DNA from: Herbaspirillum sp. 3R11
GTDB taxonomy: Bacteria; Pseudomonadota; Gammaproteobacteria; Burkholderiales; Burkholderiaceae_D
Assembly: GCF_004563925.1 (NCBI RefSeq)
Contig: NZ_SPNJ01000001.1
Coordinates: 1,488,001-1,552,000, forward strand
Reading direction: 5' to 3'
Length of the DNA: 64,000 nucleotides
The translations under genes and the position numbers were made by a program. The stretch's first letter is position 1, and every line of letters begins with the position of its first letter. The notes beneath the pieces are model-generated. The model had not been told where the DNA came from, did no database searches, and saw only the letters and a program-made list of their open reading frames with translations. This document shows positions 35,897-44,769 of this stretch, piece by piece.

Positions 35897-36973
35897 TTAA
35901 TGCGGGAACGGCCACAGGCGCAGCTTCTCCTTGGTGATCTGCCACAGGCGCGCCAGTCCGTGCGGCTCGACAATCAGGAAGAAAATGATCAGCCCGCCGA
36001 ACAGCATGAGCTGGATGTGCGACACCGTCGCATTGGTGAACGGCAGGTGCAACAGCGACGCCAGCGGCGGCAGCACGTTATCGAGGAAGATCGGCAGCAG
36101 CAGGATGAAGGCCGAGCCGAGGAAGGCGCCGAGGATGCTGCCGACGCCGCCGATGATGATCATGAACAGGATGCGGAACGACAGGTCGAGAGAAAAGCCG
36201 TCCGGCTCCACCGAACCGAGGTAGCAGAACGCATACAGAGCACCGGCCACGCCGCAGAAAAACGAGCTCACCGCAAACGCCAACAGCTTGGTGCGCATCA
36301 GCTGAATGCCGATCACTTCGGCCGCCACGTCCATGTCGCGCACCGCCATCCAGGCACGGCCGGTCGAGGAGCGCACCAGGTTCTTGGCCAGCATCGCCAT
36401 CACGCAGACGATGCCGAGCACGAACAGGTATTTCTTCACCGGCGAGTTGATGGCAATGCCGAAAAAGTCGATCTTCTGCGTGCTGATCACACCCGACGAA
36501 CTGTTGTTGGAGAACCAGGAAAACTTGGTCAGCGCCCACACCACGAAGAACTGCGCCGCCAACGTCGCCACCGCCAGATAAAAACCCTTGATGCGCAGCG
36601 ACGGCAAACCGAACACGATGCCCACCAGCGCCGCACAACCGCCGGCCAGAATGAACGACAGCACGATGGGAATGCCTTCAATGCGCAACTGGAAGTTGTA
36701 GGCCGCATAGGCGCCCACCGCCATGAAGGCCGCCGAGCCCAGCGACAACTGGCCGGCATAACCGGTCAGGATATTCAGCCCCAGCGCCGCCAAGGCAAAC
36801 ACCAGGAAGGGAATCAGGATCGCTGAAAACCAGTATTCGCTGCCGATCAGTGGAATGCCGACGAAGGCGACGGCCAGCAGGATCGCCATGCCGATGCGAT
36901 CCTGGCGGATCGGGAATATCTGGCTGTCGGCAATGTACGACGTCTTGAACTGCCCTGCCTCACGATAAAGCAT
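35897..36973 (-). CDS. Liv-type ABC transporter permease (LivM-like)
   Basis: Inner-membrane permease of 358 residues with about ten helices. The BPD_transp_2 signature is visible ('NILTGYAGQLSLGSAAFMAVGAYAAY', 'GRAWMAVRDMDVAAEVIGIQLMRTKLLAFAVSSFFCGVAGAL'). Ribosome-binding site AGGAG. It pairs with the LivH-like permease to form the channel. The spacer after the gene holds a direct repeat TTTTACTTCTG twice. Confidence 0.88.
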   Translation of the reverse strand: MLYREAGQFKTSYIADSQIFPIRQDRIGMAILLAVAFVGIPLIGSEYWFSAILIPFLVFALAALGLNILTGYAGQLSLGSAAFMAVGAYAAYNFQLRIEGIPIVLSFILAGGCAALVGIVFGLPSLRIKGFYLAVATLAAQFFVVWALTKFSWFSNNSSSGVISTQKIDFFGIAINSPVKKYLFVLGIVCVMAMLAKNLVRSSTGRAWMAVRDMDVAAEVIGIQLMRTKLLAFAVSSFFCGVAGALYAFCYLGSVEPDGFSLDLSFRILFMIIIGGVGSILGAFLGSAFILLLPIFLDNVLPPLASLLHLPFTNATVSHIQLMLFGGLIIFFLIVEPHGLARLWQITKEKLRLWPFPH

Positions 36974-37045
36974 AGTGTTTCTCCTGTGTCTCCATACGGC
37001 GAAGCGTCAATGTGCTTCGTCCTTTATTTTTTATTGCCTGGACGG

Positions 37046-37075
37046 GATCAGGCTCGATCAGAGTCGATCAGACCC
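37046..37075. repeat. 10-bp tandem repeat in the LivH/LivM spacer
   Basis: Three consecutive units with core GATCAG (37046-37055, 37056-37065, 37066-37075), followed by a decayed fourth. Confidence 0.55.
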
Positions 37076-37982
37076 GGTCAATGTGCCGCTCGCCGAACAA
37101 TCCCTCCGGACGCACCAGCAGGAACAGCAGCGCGAACACATACGGGAACCATCCTTCGATGCCGCCGAAGTTGCCGCCGAACAGATCCTGCAGCACCGGC
37201 GGAATGTAAATCTCGGCCAGCTTCTCCGACGCGCCGATGATCAGCCCGCCGACGATCGCGCCGGGGATCGAGGTGAAGCCGCCCAGGATCAGCACCGGCA
37301 ACGCCTTCAACGCGGTCATCGTCAGTGCGAACTGCACGCCGTTACGCGAGCCCCACAGCAGACCGGCGATCAGCGCCACGAATCCGGCCACGCCCCACAC
37401 CACTGCCCAGATGTGTTGCAGCGGAATCCCCAGCGACAGGGCCGCCTGGTGATCGTCGGCGACGGCGCGCAAGGCGCGGCCGACCTTGGTCTTCTGGAAG
37501 AACAGCGCCAGCAGCGCCACCAGTCCGATCACCATGCCGGAGGCGAACAGGTCGAATTTGGAAATGCCGATGCCGATGCTGTCCATCACCGACATGATCG
37601 GCTCGTCGACGATGCCCAGTTCGATCGGACGCACTTCGCTGCCGAACAGCAAAGGGCCCAGGCCTTCGAGGAAAAACGCCAGCCCGATGGTGGCCATGAA
37701 CAAGGTGATCGGCGGCTGATTGACCAGCTTGCGCAGCACGAAGCGCTCGGTCGCCAGCCCTACCAAAATCATCACCAGGAAGGCGCCAATGATGGCGGCC
37801 CACATCGGCATGCCCTTTTCCATCAGCCCGACCACCGCCAGCGCGGCGAAATACACCATCGCGCCCTGGGCGAAATTGAAGACGCCGGAGGCCTTGTAGA
37901 TCAGCACGAAGCCGAGCGCCACCAGGGAATACATGAGGCCGGACAACAATCCGCTCAGCGTCACTTCAAAGAAAAATTGCAT
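37068..37982 (-). CDS. Liv-type ABC transporter permease (LivH-like)
   Basis: Inner-membrane permease of 304 residues with about eight helices. Shows 'SLVALGFVLIYKASGVFNFAQGAMVYFAAL', the classical LivH start, and the EAA-like 'GRALRAVADDHQAALSLGIPLQHIWAVVWGVAG'. The last codons overlap the tandem repeat in the downstream spacer. It pairs with the LivM-like permease. Confidence 0.88.
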   Translation of the reverse strand: MQFFFEVTLSGLLSGLMYSLVALGFVLIYKASGVFNFAQGAMVYFAALAVVGLMEKGMPMWAAIIGAFLVMILVGLATERFVLRKLVNQPPITLFMATIGLAFFLEGLGPLLFGSEVRPIELGIVDEPIMSVMDSIGIGISKFDLFASGMVIGLVALLALFFQKTKVGRALRAVADDHQAALSLGIPLQHIWAVVWGVAGFVALIAGLLWGSRNGVQFALTMTALKALPVLILGGFTSIPGAIVGGLIIGASEKLAEIYIPPVLQDLFGGNFGGIEGWFPYVFALLFLLVRPEGLFGERHIDRV

Positions 37983-37994
37983 CTGCTCTCTCCA

Positions 37995-38021
37995 CTTGTT
38001 CCGCTTGTTCTGCTTGTTTTG
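37995..38021. repeat. 9-bp tandem repeat in the LivG/LivH spacer
   Basis: Three units of the form CTTGTTNNG (37995-38003, 38004-38012, 38013-38021) directly before the LivH-like gene on its transcript. Confidence 0.55.
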
Positions 38022-38034
38022 TTCCTCAACAACT

Positions 38035-38910
38035 TCAATGCGAAGTGCCGAGGTAAGCTTTGATGACTTCGGGATTGGCCATCACTTCGTCCGGTGTGCC
38101 GTCGCCGATCTTCTTGCCGTAGTCGAGCACCACCACGCGATCCGAGATGTCCATCACCACGCCCATGTCATGCTCGATCAGCACGATGGTGGTGCCGAAT
38201 TGTTCGTTGACGTCGAGGATGAAGCGGCACATGTCCTGCTTCTCTTCCACGTTCATGCCGGCCATCGGTTCGTCCAGCAGCAGCATCTCCGGCTCGGCCG
38301 CCAGCGCACGCGCCAGCTCGACGCGCTTCTGCAGGCCGTATGGCAGGCGACCTACCGGGGTTTTGCGAATGTGCTGGATTTCGAGGAAGTCGATCACCTC
38401 TTCGACCTTGTGCCGGTGCAAAATTTCTTCCTTGCGGGCGCTGCCCCACCAGATCGCGTTGGCGAGAAAGCTTGAATGCATCTTGGTGTTGCGCCCGGTC
38501 ATGATGTTGTCGAGCACGGTCATGCCCTTGAACAAGGCGATGTTCTGGAAGGTCCGGGCGATGCCCTGGCGCGCCACCTTGCTCGGATGCATGCTGTGGC
38601 GCTGCTCGCCGCGGAACGCGATGTTGCCCTTCTGCGGATGGTAGACACCGTTGATGACGTTGATCATCGAGCTCTTGCCGGCGCCGTTGGGGCCGATGAT
38701 GGCGCGGATCTCATGCTCGCGCACATTGAATGAAATGTCGGTCAGCGCCTTGACGCCGCCGAAGGACAGCGAGATGTTCTGCAAGTCGAGGATGACTTCG
38801 CCGATCTTGCGCACGCCGTCGCCCTCGCCTCCAAATTCTCCTGCGGTGGCCTGTCGCTCCTGTTCCATCGGCTGCACTTCTTCCGTGATATGTCTTTTCA
38901 TGGTGGTCAT
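38035..38910 (-). CDS. Branched-chain amino acid-type ABC transporter ATPase (LivG-like)
   Basis: ATPase of 291 residues. A ~38-residue charged leader precedes the domain. Walker A 'GPNGAGKSS', Q-loop 'ARTFQNIALFKGMTVLDNIM', signature region 'LPYGLQKRVELARAL' (degenerate, as usual in LivG), Walker B 'MLLLDEPMAGMN' and H-loop 'IEHDMG'. Starts 6 bases after the acyl-CoA ligase stop, so the two are translated together. Confidence 0.88.
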   Translation of the reverse strand: MTTMKRHITEEVQPMEQERQATAGEFGGEGDGVRKIGEVILDLQNISLSFGGVKALTDISFNVREHEIRAIIGPNGAGKSSMINVINGVYHPQKGNIAFRGEQRHSMHPSKVARQGIARTFQNIALFKGMTVLDNIMTGRNTKMHSSFLANAIWWGSARKEEILHRHKVEEVIDFLEIQHIRKTPVGRLPYGLQKRVELARALAAEPEMLLLDEPMAGMNVEEKQDMCRFILDVNEQFGTTIVLIEHDMGVVMDISDRVVVLDYGKKIGDGTPDEVMANPEVIKAYLGTSH

Positions 38911-38916
38911 GCAGGC

Positions 38917-40890
38917 CTATGCCGCTTGGTTGAGGTTGGCGAAAGTCTTGACGTCGGCAATCCTGAGGTCGGCCGCAATCATGCCCTGGCGACCGTCTTC
39001 GAATTTCACCTGCGTCTCGATGTACTGCGACTGCTTGCCTTCGTACAGCGCCTCGATCAGCACCGCATATTTTTCGGCGATGAAACCGCGGCGTACTTTA
39101 CGTGTACGTGTCAGCTCGTCATCGTCGGGATCAAGCTCCTTGTGCAGCACCAGGAAGCGATGCACTTGTGAGTCGGCCAGCAAGGGATCCTGCACCAGGT
39201 CGGCGTTGACCTTTTCCACGCAGTCGGCTATCAGCGCATACACGCTCTCGTGCGCGGCCAGGTCGGTGTAGCCGCTGTAGGCCAGGTTGCGGCGCTCGGC
39301 CCAGTTGCCGACGGCGTCCATGTCGATGTTGATGAAGGCCGTGCATTGCTCGCGCTGGTTGCCGAACACCACGGCTTCCTTGATGAAGGGGAAGAACTTC
39401 AGCTTGTTCTCGATGTACTTGGGCGCGAACATCGTGCCGCAGGCCATCTTGCCGACATCCTTGGCGCGGTCGATGATCTTCAGGTGGCCGTCGCTGTCGA
39501 AGAAGCCGGCGTCGCCTGTATGGAAATAGCCGTTTTCGTCGATCGCTTCGGCGGTGGCGTCTGGACGCTTGAAGTAGGACTTCATCAGGCCCGGCGAGCG
39601 CACCAGCACTTCGCCGCTGGCGTCGATGTGCACTTCGACGCCGCGCATCGGCCGACCGACGGTGTCGAGCTTGACGTCGCCGGACGGCTGCATGCACACG
39701 GTCACGCAGGTTTCCGTCATGCCATACAGTTGCTTGAGGTTGATGCCCAGCGAGCGGTAGAAGTCGAACAGGTCGGGGCCGATCGCCTCGCCGCCGGTAT
39801 AGGCCACGCGGATGCGCGACATGCCCAGCACGTTCTTGAGCGGACCGTAGATGACCAGGTGGCCGATGGCGTACAGCAGGCGGTCGGCCAGCGAGACATC
39901 CGGCTTCTTGTCGAGGATGCGCATGCCGACGCGGCGGGCGATGTTCATGAAGCCATGGAACAGCTTGCGCTTGACCCAGCCGGCGTCTTCGATGCGGATC
40001 ATCACTTGCGTGAGGATGTTTTCATAGATGCGCGGCGGCGCGAAATAATAGGTCGGTCCGATTTCGCGCAAGTCGGTCATGACCGTGCTTGGCGACTCCG
40101 GGCAATTGAGGCAGAAGCCGGCCACGTGGGTCTGTGCGAACGAATACAGGAAGTCGCCCACCCAGGCCAGCGGCAGATAGCACAGCACGTCGTCGCTCTC
40201 GTTCAACTGGTCGAAGTCGACCAGCGTCTGCGCCGTCGCAATCATGGCCGCATGCGAATGGCACACGCCCTTGGGCTTGCCGGTAGTGCCCGAGGTGTAC
40301 AGGATGATGGCGATGTCGTCGGTGGTCAGCGCGTTGACCTGATCCATGAAGAAGCCTGGATTGGCCTTGTCGTAGGCGCGACCCAGTTCCTGCACGCCGG
40401 CGAAGGACGACAGCTCCGGCTGGCGGTAATTGCGCATGCCGCGTTCGTCGTCATAGATGATGTGCGTCGGACGTTCGGTGCCGCTGGAAAAATTCAGCTT
40501 GATCTCGAAGACCTTGTCGACCTGCTCCTGGTCTTCGGCGACGACGAAATCAATCTCGGCGTCGTTGAGCACATAGGACATGTCGGCCGCCGGCGCGTCC
40601 TGATACAACGGCACGGGCATGCCGCCCAGGCATTGCGTGGCCGACATCGCCCAATACAGACGCGGACAGTTGTTGCCGATGATCGCCAGGCTCATGCCGC
40701 GCTTGAAACCAAGCGCCGCCAGGCCGCAGGCGAACGCCCTCACCTCATCCGCCACCTGGGCCCACGTCGTGGTTTGCCAGATGCCGAGATCCTTTTCGCG
40801 GAACGCCGGACGATCCGGACGCGCCTTTGCATGCATCAGGAGCAGCTGCGGAAATGTCTGCGCTCCTGGACGTTGTGTTGTCTCCACCAT
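38917..40890 (-). CDS. Long-chain-type acyl-CoA synthetase (AMP-forming)
   Basis: Ligase of 657 residues. AMP-binding P-loop 'IILYTSGTTGKPKGVCHSH', adenylate motif 'QLYGMTETCVTVCM' and hinge/lid 'YFHTGDAGFFDSDGHLKIIDRAKDVGKMACGTMFAPKYIENKLK' are complete. Belongs to the FadD15/FAA1-like group that is frequently first in liv-type clusters of Burkholderiales. It activates a fatty or aryl acid, probably the transported one. Ribosome-binding site AAAGGTGGG upstream. Divergent from a Crp/Fnr regulator. Confidence 0.87.
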   Translation of the reverse strand: MVETTQRPGAQTFPQLLLMHAKARPDRPAFREKDLGIWQTTTWAQVADEVRAFACGLAALGFKRGMSLAIIGNNCPRLYWAMSATQCLGGMPVPLYQDAPAADMSYVLNDAEIDFVVAEDQEQVDKVFEIKLNFSSGTERPTHIIYDDERGMRNYRQPELSSFAGVQELGRAYDKANPGFFMDQVNALTTDDIAIILYTSGTTGKPKGVCHSHAAMIATAQTLVDFDQLNESDDVLCYLPLAWVGDFLYSFAQTHVAGFCLNCPESPSTVMTDLREIGPTYYFAPPRIYENILTQVMIRIEDAGWVKRKLFHGFMNIARRVGMRILDKKPDVSLADRLLYAIGHLVIYGPLKNVLGMSRIRVAYTGGEAIGPDLFDFYRSLGINLKQLYGMTETCVTVCMQPSGDVKLDTVGRPMRGVEVHIDASGEVLVRSPGLMKSYFKRPDATAEAIDENGYFHTGDAGFFDSDGHLKIIDRAKDVGKMACGTMFAPKYIENKLKFFPFIKEAVVFGNQREQCTAFINIDMDAVGNWAERRNLAYSGYTDLAAHESVYALIADCVEKVNADLVQDPLLADSQVHRFLVLHKELDPDDDELTRTRKVRRGFIAEKYAVLIEALYEGKQSQYIETQVKFEDGRQGMIAADLRIADVKTFANLNQAA

Positions 40891-41139
40891 CGTCCCACCT
40901 TTATTTATAAACGTCCGCTTGCCGGATAACGGTCTTGTGCCGGACGTTCTGGGTTCAGTGTGTCAAGTCAGTCTGAACCGACATGCTTACGTTGCACTTA
41001 CTGTTCTTGTGCTGCGGCAAGTCAGGCGGTTGTGCGCTGCTTTTGTGCGATGATAGTAGTGTGAGTCGAGAGGCATGGTTGTCATCTCGCAGACAATTGC
41101 CGAACAATCGCCAAACTTTTGATATTGCAACGCATCATA

Positions 41140-41832
41140 ATGACGACAGAGACACCGAAGACATCGATCCAAGACATGCTGGGCAAAAGTATCTGGGCGC
41201 GCTCGCTGACCAGTGAACAACTGGAGCGTGTGCAATCCGAAGTATTCAGCCGCAAGATCCCGGCGGGAGGTTTCGTCTGCCACAAGGGCGATGCAGTTTC
41301 GCACTGGATCGGCGTGCATGAAGGTCTGCTGAAAATGAGCAGCGTCTCGCCCGAAGGCAAGACCGTATCGTTCGCCGGCATGGCCAACGGCGGCTGGCTC
41401 GGCGAAGGTTCGCTGCTCAAGGACGAGCCGCGCAAGTACGATGTGGTGGCGCTGCGCGACAGCGAGCTGCTGTATATGCCCAAGGCGACCTATCTCTGGC
41501 TGCTCGACAACAGCATTCCTTTCAACCGTTTCCTGGTGACGCAACTCAACGAGCGCCTCGGCCTGTTCATCTCGCTGGTCGAATACGATCGCATGCTGGA
41601 ACCCGATGCGCGCGTGGCGCGTTGCCTGGCCGCGCTGTTCAATCCTTATCTGAATCCCGGCATCGGGCTGGAGCTGCAGATTTCACAGGAAGAAGTCGGC
41701 AACCTCTCGGGCGCATCGCGCCAACGCGCCAACCAGGCCTTGCAGGTGTTGGAAAAAGCCGGCCTGCTCAAAGTCGATTACGGCAGCATCACCATCCTCG
41801 ATCTGGACGGACTGCGGCAATTCCACTCTTGA
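41140..41832 (+). CDS. Crp/Fnr-family transcriptional regulator
   Basis: Regulator of 230 residues. Cyclic-nucleotide-binding fold at about residues 15-135 ('GGFVCHKGDAVSHWIGVHEGLLKMSSVSPEGKTVSFAGMANGGWLGEGSLL') and a C-terminal winged helix ('ISQEEVGNLSGASRQRANQALQVLEKAGLLKV'). It lacks the Fnr cysteines and the full cAMP site, so the ligand is unclear. The ATG at 41140 is preferred to a TTG at 41119. Its position divergent from the ligase-Liv operon suggests it regulates that operon. Confidence 0.86.
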   Translation: MTTETPKTSIQDMLGKSIWARSLTSEQLERVQSEVFSRKIPAGGFVCHKGDAVSHWIGVHEGLLKMSSVSPEGKTVSFAGMANGGWLGEGSLLKDEPRKYDVVALRDSELLYMPKATYLWLLDNSIPFNRFLVTQLNERLGLFISLVEYDRMLEPDARVARCLAALFNPYLNPGIGLELQISQEEVGNLSGASRQRANQALQVLEKAGLLKVDYGSITILDLDGLRQFHS

Positions 41833-41856
41833 ATCGTCCGGGTTCGTTTCCGCCAT

Positions 41857-41887
41857 AAAAAATGCAGGCCGCAGCCTGCATTTTTTA
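41857..41887. terminator. Bidirectional terminator between Crp/Fnr and response-regulator genes
   Basis: Seven-bp stem TGCAGGC/GCCTGCA with A-run before and T-run after. Confidence 0.87.
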
Positions 41888-41917
41888 TTTTCACAATCGA
41901 TCCCGTATTGTTCCGTT

Positions 41918-42349
41918 TCAGCGCACTGCCTTGTTGCGGTTCACCCAGTACATGCCGGCGTCAGCAACCGTGCCGATGAATTCACGCGGATCGGCCGACT
42001 TCATCAGATAGCCGTTGGCCCCCAGCTGATAGCTCTGCACGATGTCGCGCTGGTCGTCTGAAGAAGAAAACATCACCACCGGAATATGCGCCGTAGCGGC
42101 GTTGGATTTGATGATCTTGAGAAAATCGTGACCGCTCATCAGCGGCAGGTGCAGGTCAAGCAGGATCAAGCGCGGATGCAGATCCTTGCGCGCCGCAAAA
42201 CCGTTATCCGAAAACATGTAGTCCGCCGCCTCTTCGGCATCGGCGAACCAGGTCATCTTGTCGGCCAGTTTCTTGCTGTCCAAAGCGATGCGCGTCAGCT
42301 CGGCAACCTCAGGGCTGTCGTCGACCAGCATGATATCCATTTGCTCCAT
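41918..42349 (-). CDS. CheY-like response regulator (Rcp1 type)
   Basis: Stand-alone receiver of 143 residues with no output domain. Acidic pocket Asp10/Asp11, phospho-acceptor Asp65 ('LILLDLHLPLMSG'), switch Ser in 'VVMFSSSDD' and the conserved Lys in 'YLMKSADP'. This subtype partners with PAS/phytochrome-type kinases and often acts as a phospho-shuttle. It closes a four-gene signalling cluster on the minus strand, separated by 224 bp from the NarL-type regulator. Confidence 0.88.
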   Translation of the reverse strand: MEQMDIMLVDDSPEVAELTRIALDSKKLADKMTWFADAEEAADYMFSDNGFAARKDLHPRLILLDLHLPLMSGHDFLKIIKSNAATAHIPVVMFSSSDDQRDIVQSYQLGANGYLMKSADPREFIGTVADAGMYWVNRNKAVR

Positions 42350-42573
42350 GTGCAGATCACTTTCTTGCGTTTTTTATTGCCCGAACACCATCAGTTTTCT
42401 GCGCAGGCTTATGACCAGCGCAGGCTGGAACGACGCAGACCTTACCGCCAAACGACATTCGCGGTATCACGTCGGGTGAATTAATTATGGCATGATCGAC
42501 AACGGAAGATATCAGGATATACCTTAGATTCGGCAATTAAATGCGGCTATTTAGCTCCTTTTGTTTCCTTTTT

Positions 42574-43224
42574 TCATTTGTCCGAGGTGGTCAAGCCGGT
42601 ACGGATGGCATAGCGCACCAGTCCAGGCACGTCGCGGATTTCCAGCCGTTCCATGAGCTGGGCCCGATGGGTTTCGATGGTCTTGGCGCTGACGTTGAGA
42701 CGGTAGGCGATCTCCTTGGTGTTGTTGCCTTCCGCGATCAGTTGCAGGATCTCGCGCTGGCGCGGCGTCAGCACTTCGACCGGCGTACCGTCCTGCGCCA
42801 CTTTCTTCATGTAGAGATCAAGCGCGTCTTTGGAAATATGCGAATCCAGGTATTGGCGGCCGTGGATCACTTCCGTCAGCGCCTTCTCCAGCTCGTAGGC
42901 CGCCGAGTCCTTGAACAGATAGCCGTTGGCGCCGGCGTTCAGGGCTTGCATTACGTACTCCTCGCTGCCGTACATCGACAGCATCAGGAACTTCGTGGTC
43001 GGATGGTCGGCGCGCAGGCGGCGCACTGCTTCCAGGCCGTTCATGCCCTTCATTGCAATGTCCATGACGACCACATCGGGCTTGAGTTTTTCGGTGAGTT
43101 CGATGGCGGCGTTGCCGTCGTCGGCCTCGCCCACCACTTCGATACCGGGCATTGCCGTGAGCAGCGACTTGATGCCGCTGCGCACCAGCGCGTGATCGTC
43201 GGCCAGCACAATTCTTGTCAACAT
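42574..43224 (-). CDS. NarL/FixJ-type response regulator
   Basis: Two-domain regulator of 216 residues. Receiver (1-120) with Asp9/Asp10 and phospho-acceptor Asp55; LuxR helix-turn-helix at about 150-210 ('LTPRQREILQLIAEGNNTKEIAYRLNVSAKTIETHRAQLMERL'). Starts 3 bases after the stop of the REC-PAS kinase, its likely phosphodonor, whose HisKA_3 domain is of the matching type. Confidence 0.92.
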   Translation of the reverse strand: MLTRIVLADDHALVRSGIKSLLTAMPGIEVVGEADDGNAAIELTEKLKPDVVVMDIAMKGMNGLEAVRRLRADHPTTKFLMLSMYGSEEYVMQALNAGANGYLFKDSAAYELEKALTEVIHGRQYLDSHISKDALDLYMKKVAQDGTPVEVLTPRQREILQLIAEGNNTKEIAYRLNVSAKTIETHRAQLMERLEIRDVPGLVRYAIRTGLTTSDK

Positions 43225-43227
43225 GTT

Positions 43228-44685
43228 TTATCCCCTCCGCATGACAGGCGTCACAGGTAATTGCAAAACGATTTCCACGCCCTCGCCGGGTGCGGAAGTG
43301 ATGTCCATTGCGCCGCCCACCAGCACGGCGCGCTCCTCCATATTCAGCAGACCGAAACTGGTGCCGGAAATCGCATTGCTGCGCGCCTTCTCCAGGTCGA
43401 AGCCCTTGCCGTCGTCGCGGATGCTGACGTTGAGCTGGTCCTGGCGCTGGCTGACCTTGACCCAGATGTTTTCAGCCTGGGCGTGGCGCAGGATATTGGT
43501 GACCGCTTCCTGCACGATGCGAAAGCAGGTGTTCTCGATGTCGTGATGCAGCTCCACCGACAAGGGCGAACTCTCGAACCAGCCCTTGACGCCGGCCAAG
43601 GTGGACTTGTTTTCCACGTACGAACGCAAGGTCGCGATCAAACCCAGGTTGTCCAGCTGCGGCGGCCGCAAGTCCAGCGACAGGCTGCGCACCTGCGACA
43701 ACACTGCGGCGACGATATCGATACCGTTCTGCAGCGACGGTCCCTCCAGCGAACCGGTTTTCTTGATGGTCTCAAGGTTGATCTTGAGCGCCGTGAGCGA
43801 CTGGCCGACGTCGTCGTGCAGGCCGCGCGCCAGATGCTGGCGCTCGCGCTCCTGCACTTCGATCACGCGGCTGGCCAGCATCTTCTGGCGTTGCATGGCT
43901 TCCTCCAGCTCCTTTTGCGAATTGACCCGCTCGGTCACATCCATCGCCAGCCCGGCCGCCAAGATCTTGCCGTCGCTGCCGATCGGAAAACGCACCATGT
44001 CCATGATCTTGGGATTGTGGTTGGCGTCGAACACCGTTTCCTGCGTATGCATCTCGCGATTGCCGTCGAGTACCTTGCGGTCGTTGGACTGGGCGTTCTG
44101 CGCCGCACCGCTGGACATGATGTCGAAGTCGCTCAGGCCGATCATGTCGCCTGGCATCATGCCGAAAAACGTCGACTGCGCCGGATTGACGTAGAGATAG
44201 CGCAAGTCGGCGTCCTTGATCCAGGCCGGCATCGGTGCGGCGCTCATGAAGGCGTAGAAACGCGCCTGCATTTCGCGCAAGGCGGCGGCGCCGGCACGCT
44301 GCTTGCGGCGCACCAGGGCGTCGCGCAATTCGCGCTCGACGGCGATCGGCAACCGTGCAATCGCGCTCTTGAGGAAATAATCCTGTGCGCCCGCCTTCAT
44401 GACCTCGACGGCGGTCTGCTCGCCGATGGCGCCCGAGACGATGATGAAAGGAATCTGATCGTTCTGCCGCTTGACCAATTCAAGCGCGTCGACGGCGCTG
44501 AACATGGGCATCGAATAATCGGAAATCACGATATCCCATTTGTCGCGCAGGGCCGCCTCCATGTCCGGCTCGGTGTCGACCCGCTGCCAGGTCGGCTCGA
44601 AGCCGCCGCGTTTAAGTTCGCGCACCATGAGGATCACGTCCTCTTCCATGTCTTCGACAAACAATACCCGGAGTGGAATACTCAT
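43228..44685 (-). CDS. Hybrid sensor: receiver-PAS-HisKA_3-HATPase kinase
   Basis: Cytosolic protein of about 485 residues. An N-terminal receiver (1-120, 'VLFVEDMEEDVILMVREL', acceptor Asp in 'DIVISDYSMPMF') precedes a PAS domain (about 140-255) and a NarX-type kinase core ('RQHLARGLHDDVGQSLTALKINLETI' with phospho-His, then 'NILRHAQAENIWVKV' and 'DDGKGFDLEKA'). The receiver at the N-terminus indicates control by an upstream kinase, plausibly the adjacent membrane kinase. The ATG at 44685 is preferred; another at 44712 would add 9 residues. Confidence 0.88.
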   Translation of the reverse strand: MSIPLRVLFVEDMEEDVILMVRELKRGGFEPTWQRVDTEPDMEAALRDKWDIVISDYSMPMFSAVDALELVKRQNDQIPFIIVSGAIGEQTAVEVMKAGAQDYFLKSAIARLPIAVERELRDALVRRKQRAGAAALREMQARFYAFMSAAPMPAWIKDADLRYLYVNPAQSTFFGMMPGDMIGLSDFDIMSSGAAQNAQSNDRKVLDGNREMHTQETVFDANHNPKIMDMVRFPIGSDGKILAAGLAMDVTERVNSQKELEEAMQRQKMLASRVIEVQERERQHLARGLHDDVGQSLTALKINLETIKKTGSLEGPSLQNGIDIVAAVLSQVRSLSLDLRPPQLDNLGLIATLRSYVENKSTLAGVKGWFESSPLSVELHHDIENTCFRIVQEAVTNILRHAQAENIWVKVSQRQDQLNVSIRDDGKGFDLEKARSNAISGTSFGLLNMEERAVLVGGAMDITSAPGEGVEIVLQLPVTPVMRRG

Positions 44686-44769
44686 ATGCTCATGCTCGCT
44701 TCCCGCCCTCATTGTTGTTAAGGCCGTCGCCCGCAGACGCCGGTCGTGACTGTGTTCTCGCCGCTACAG

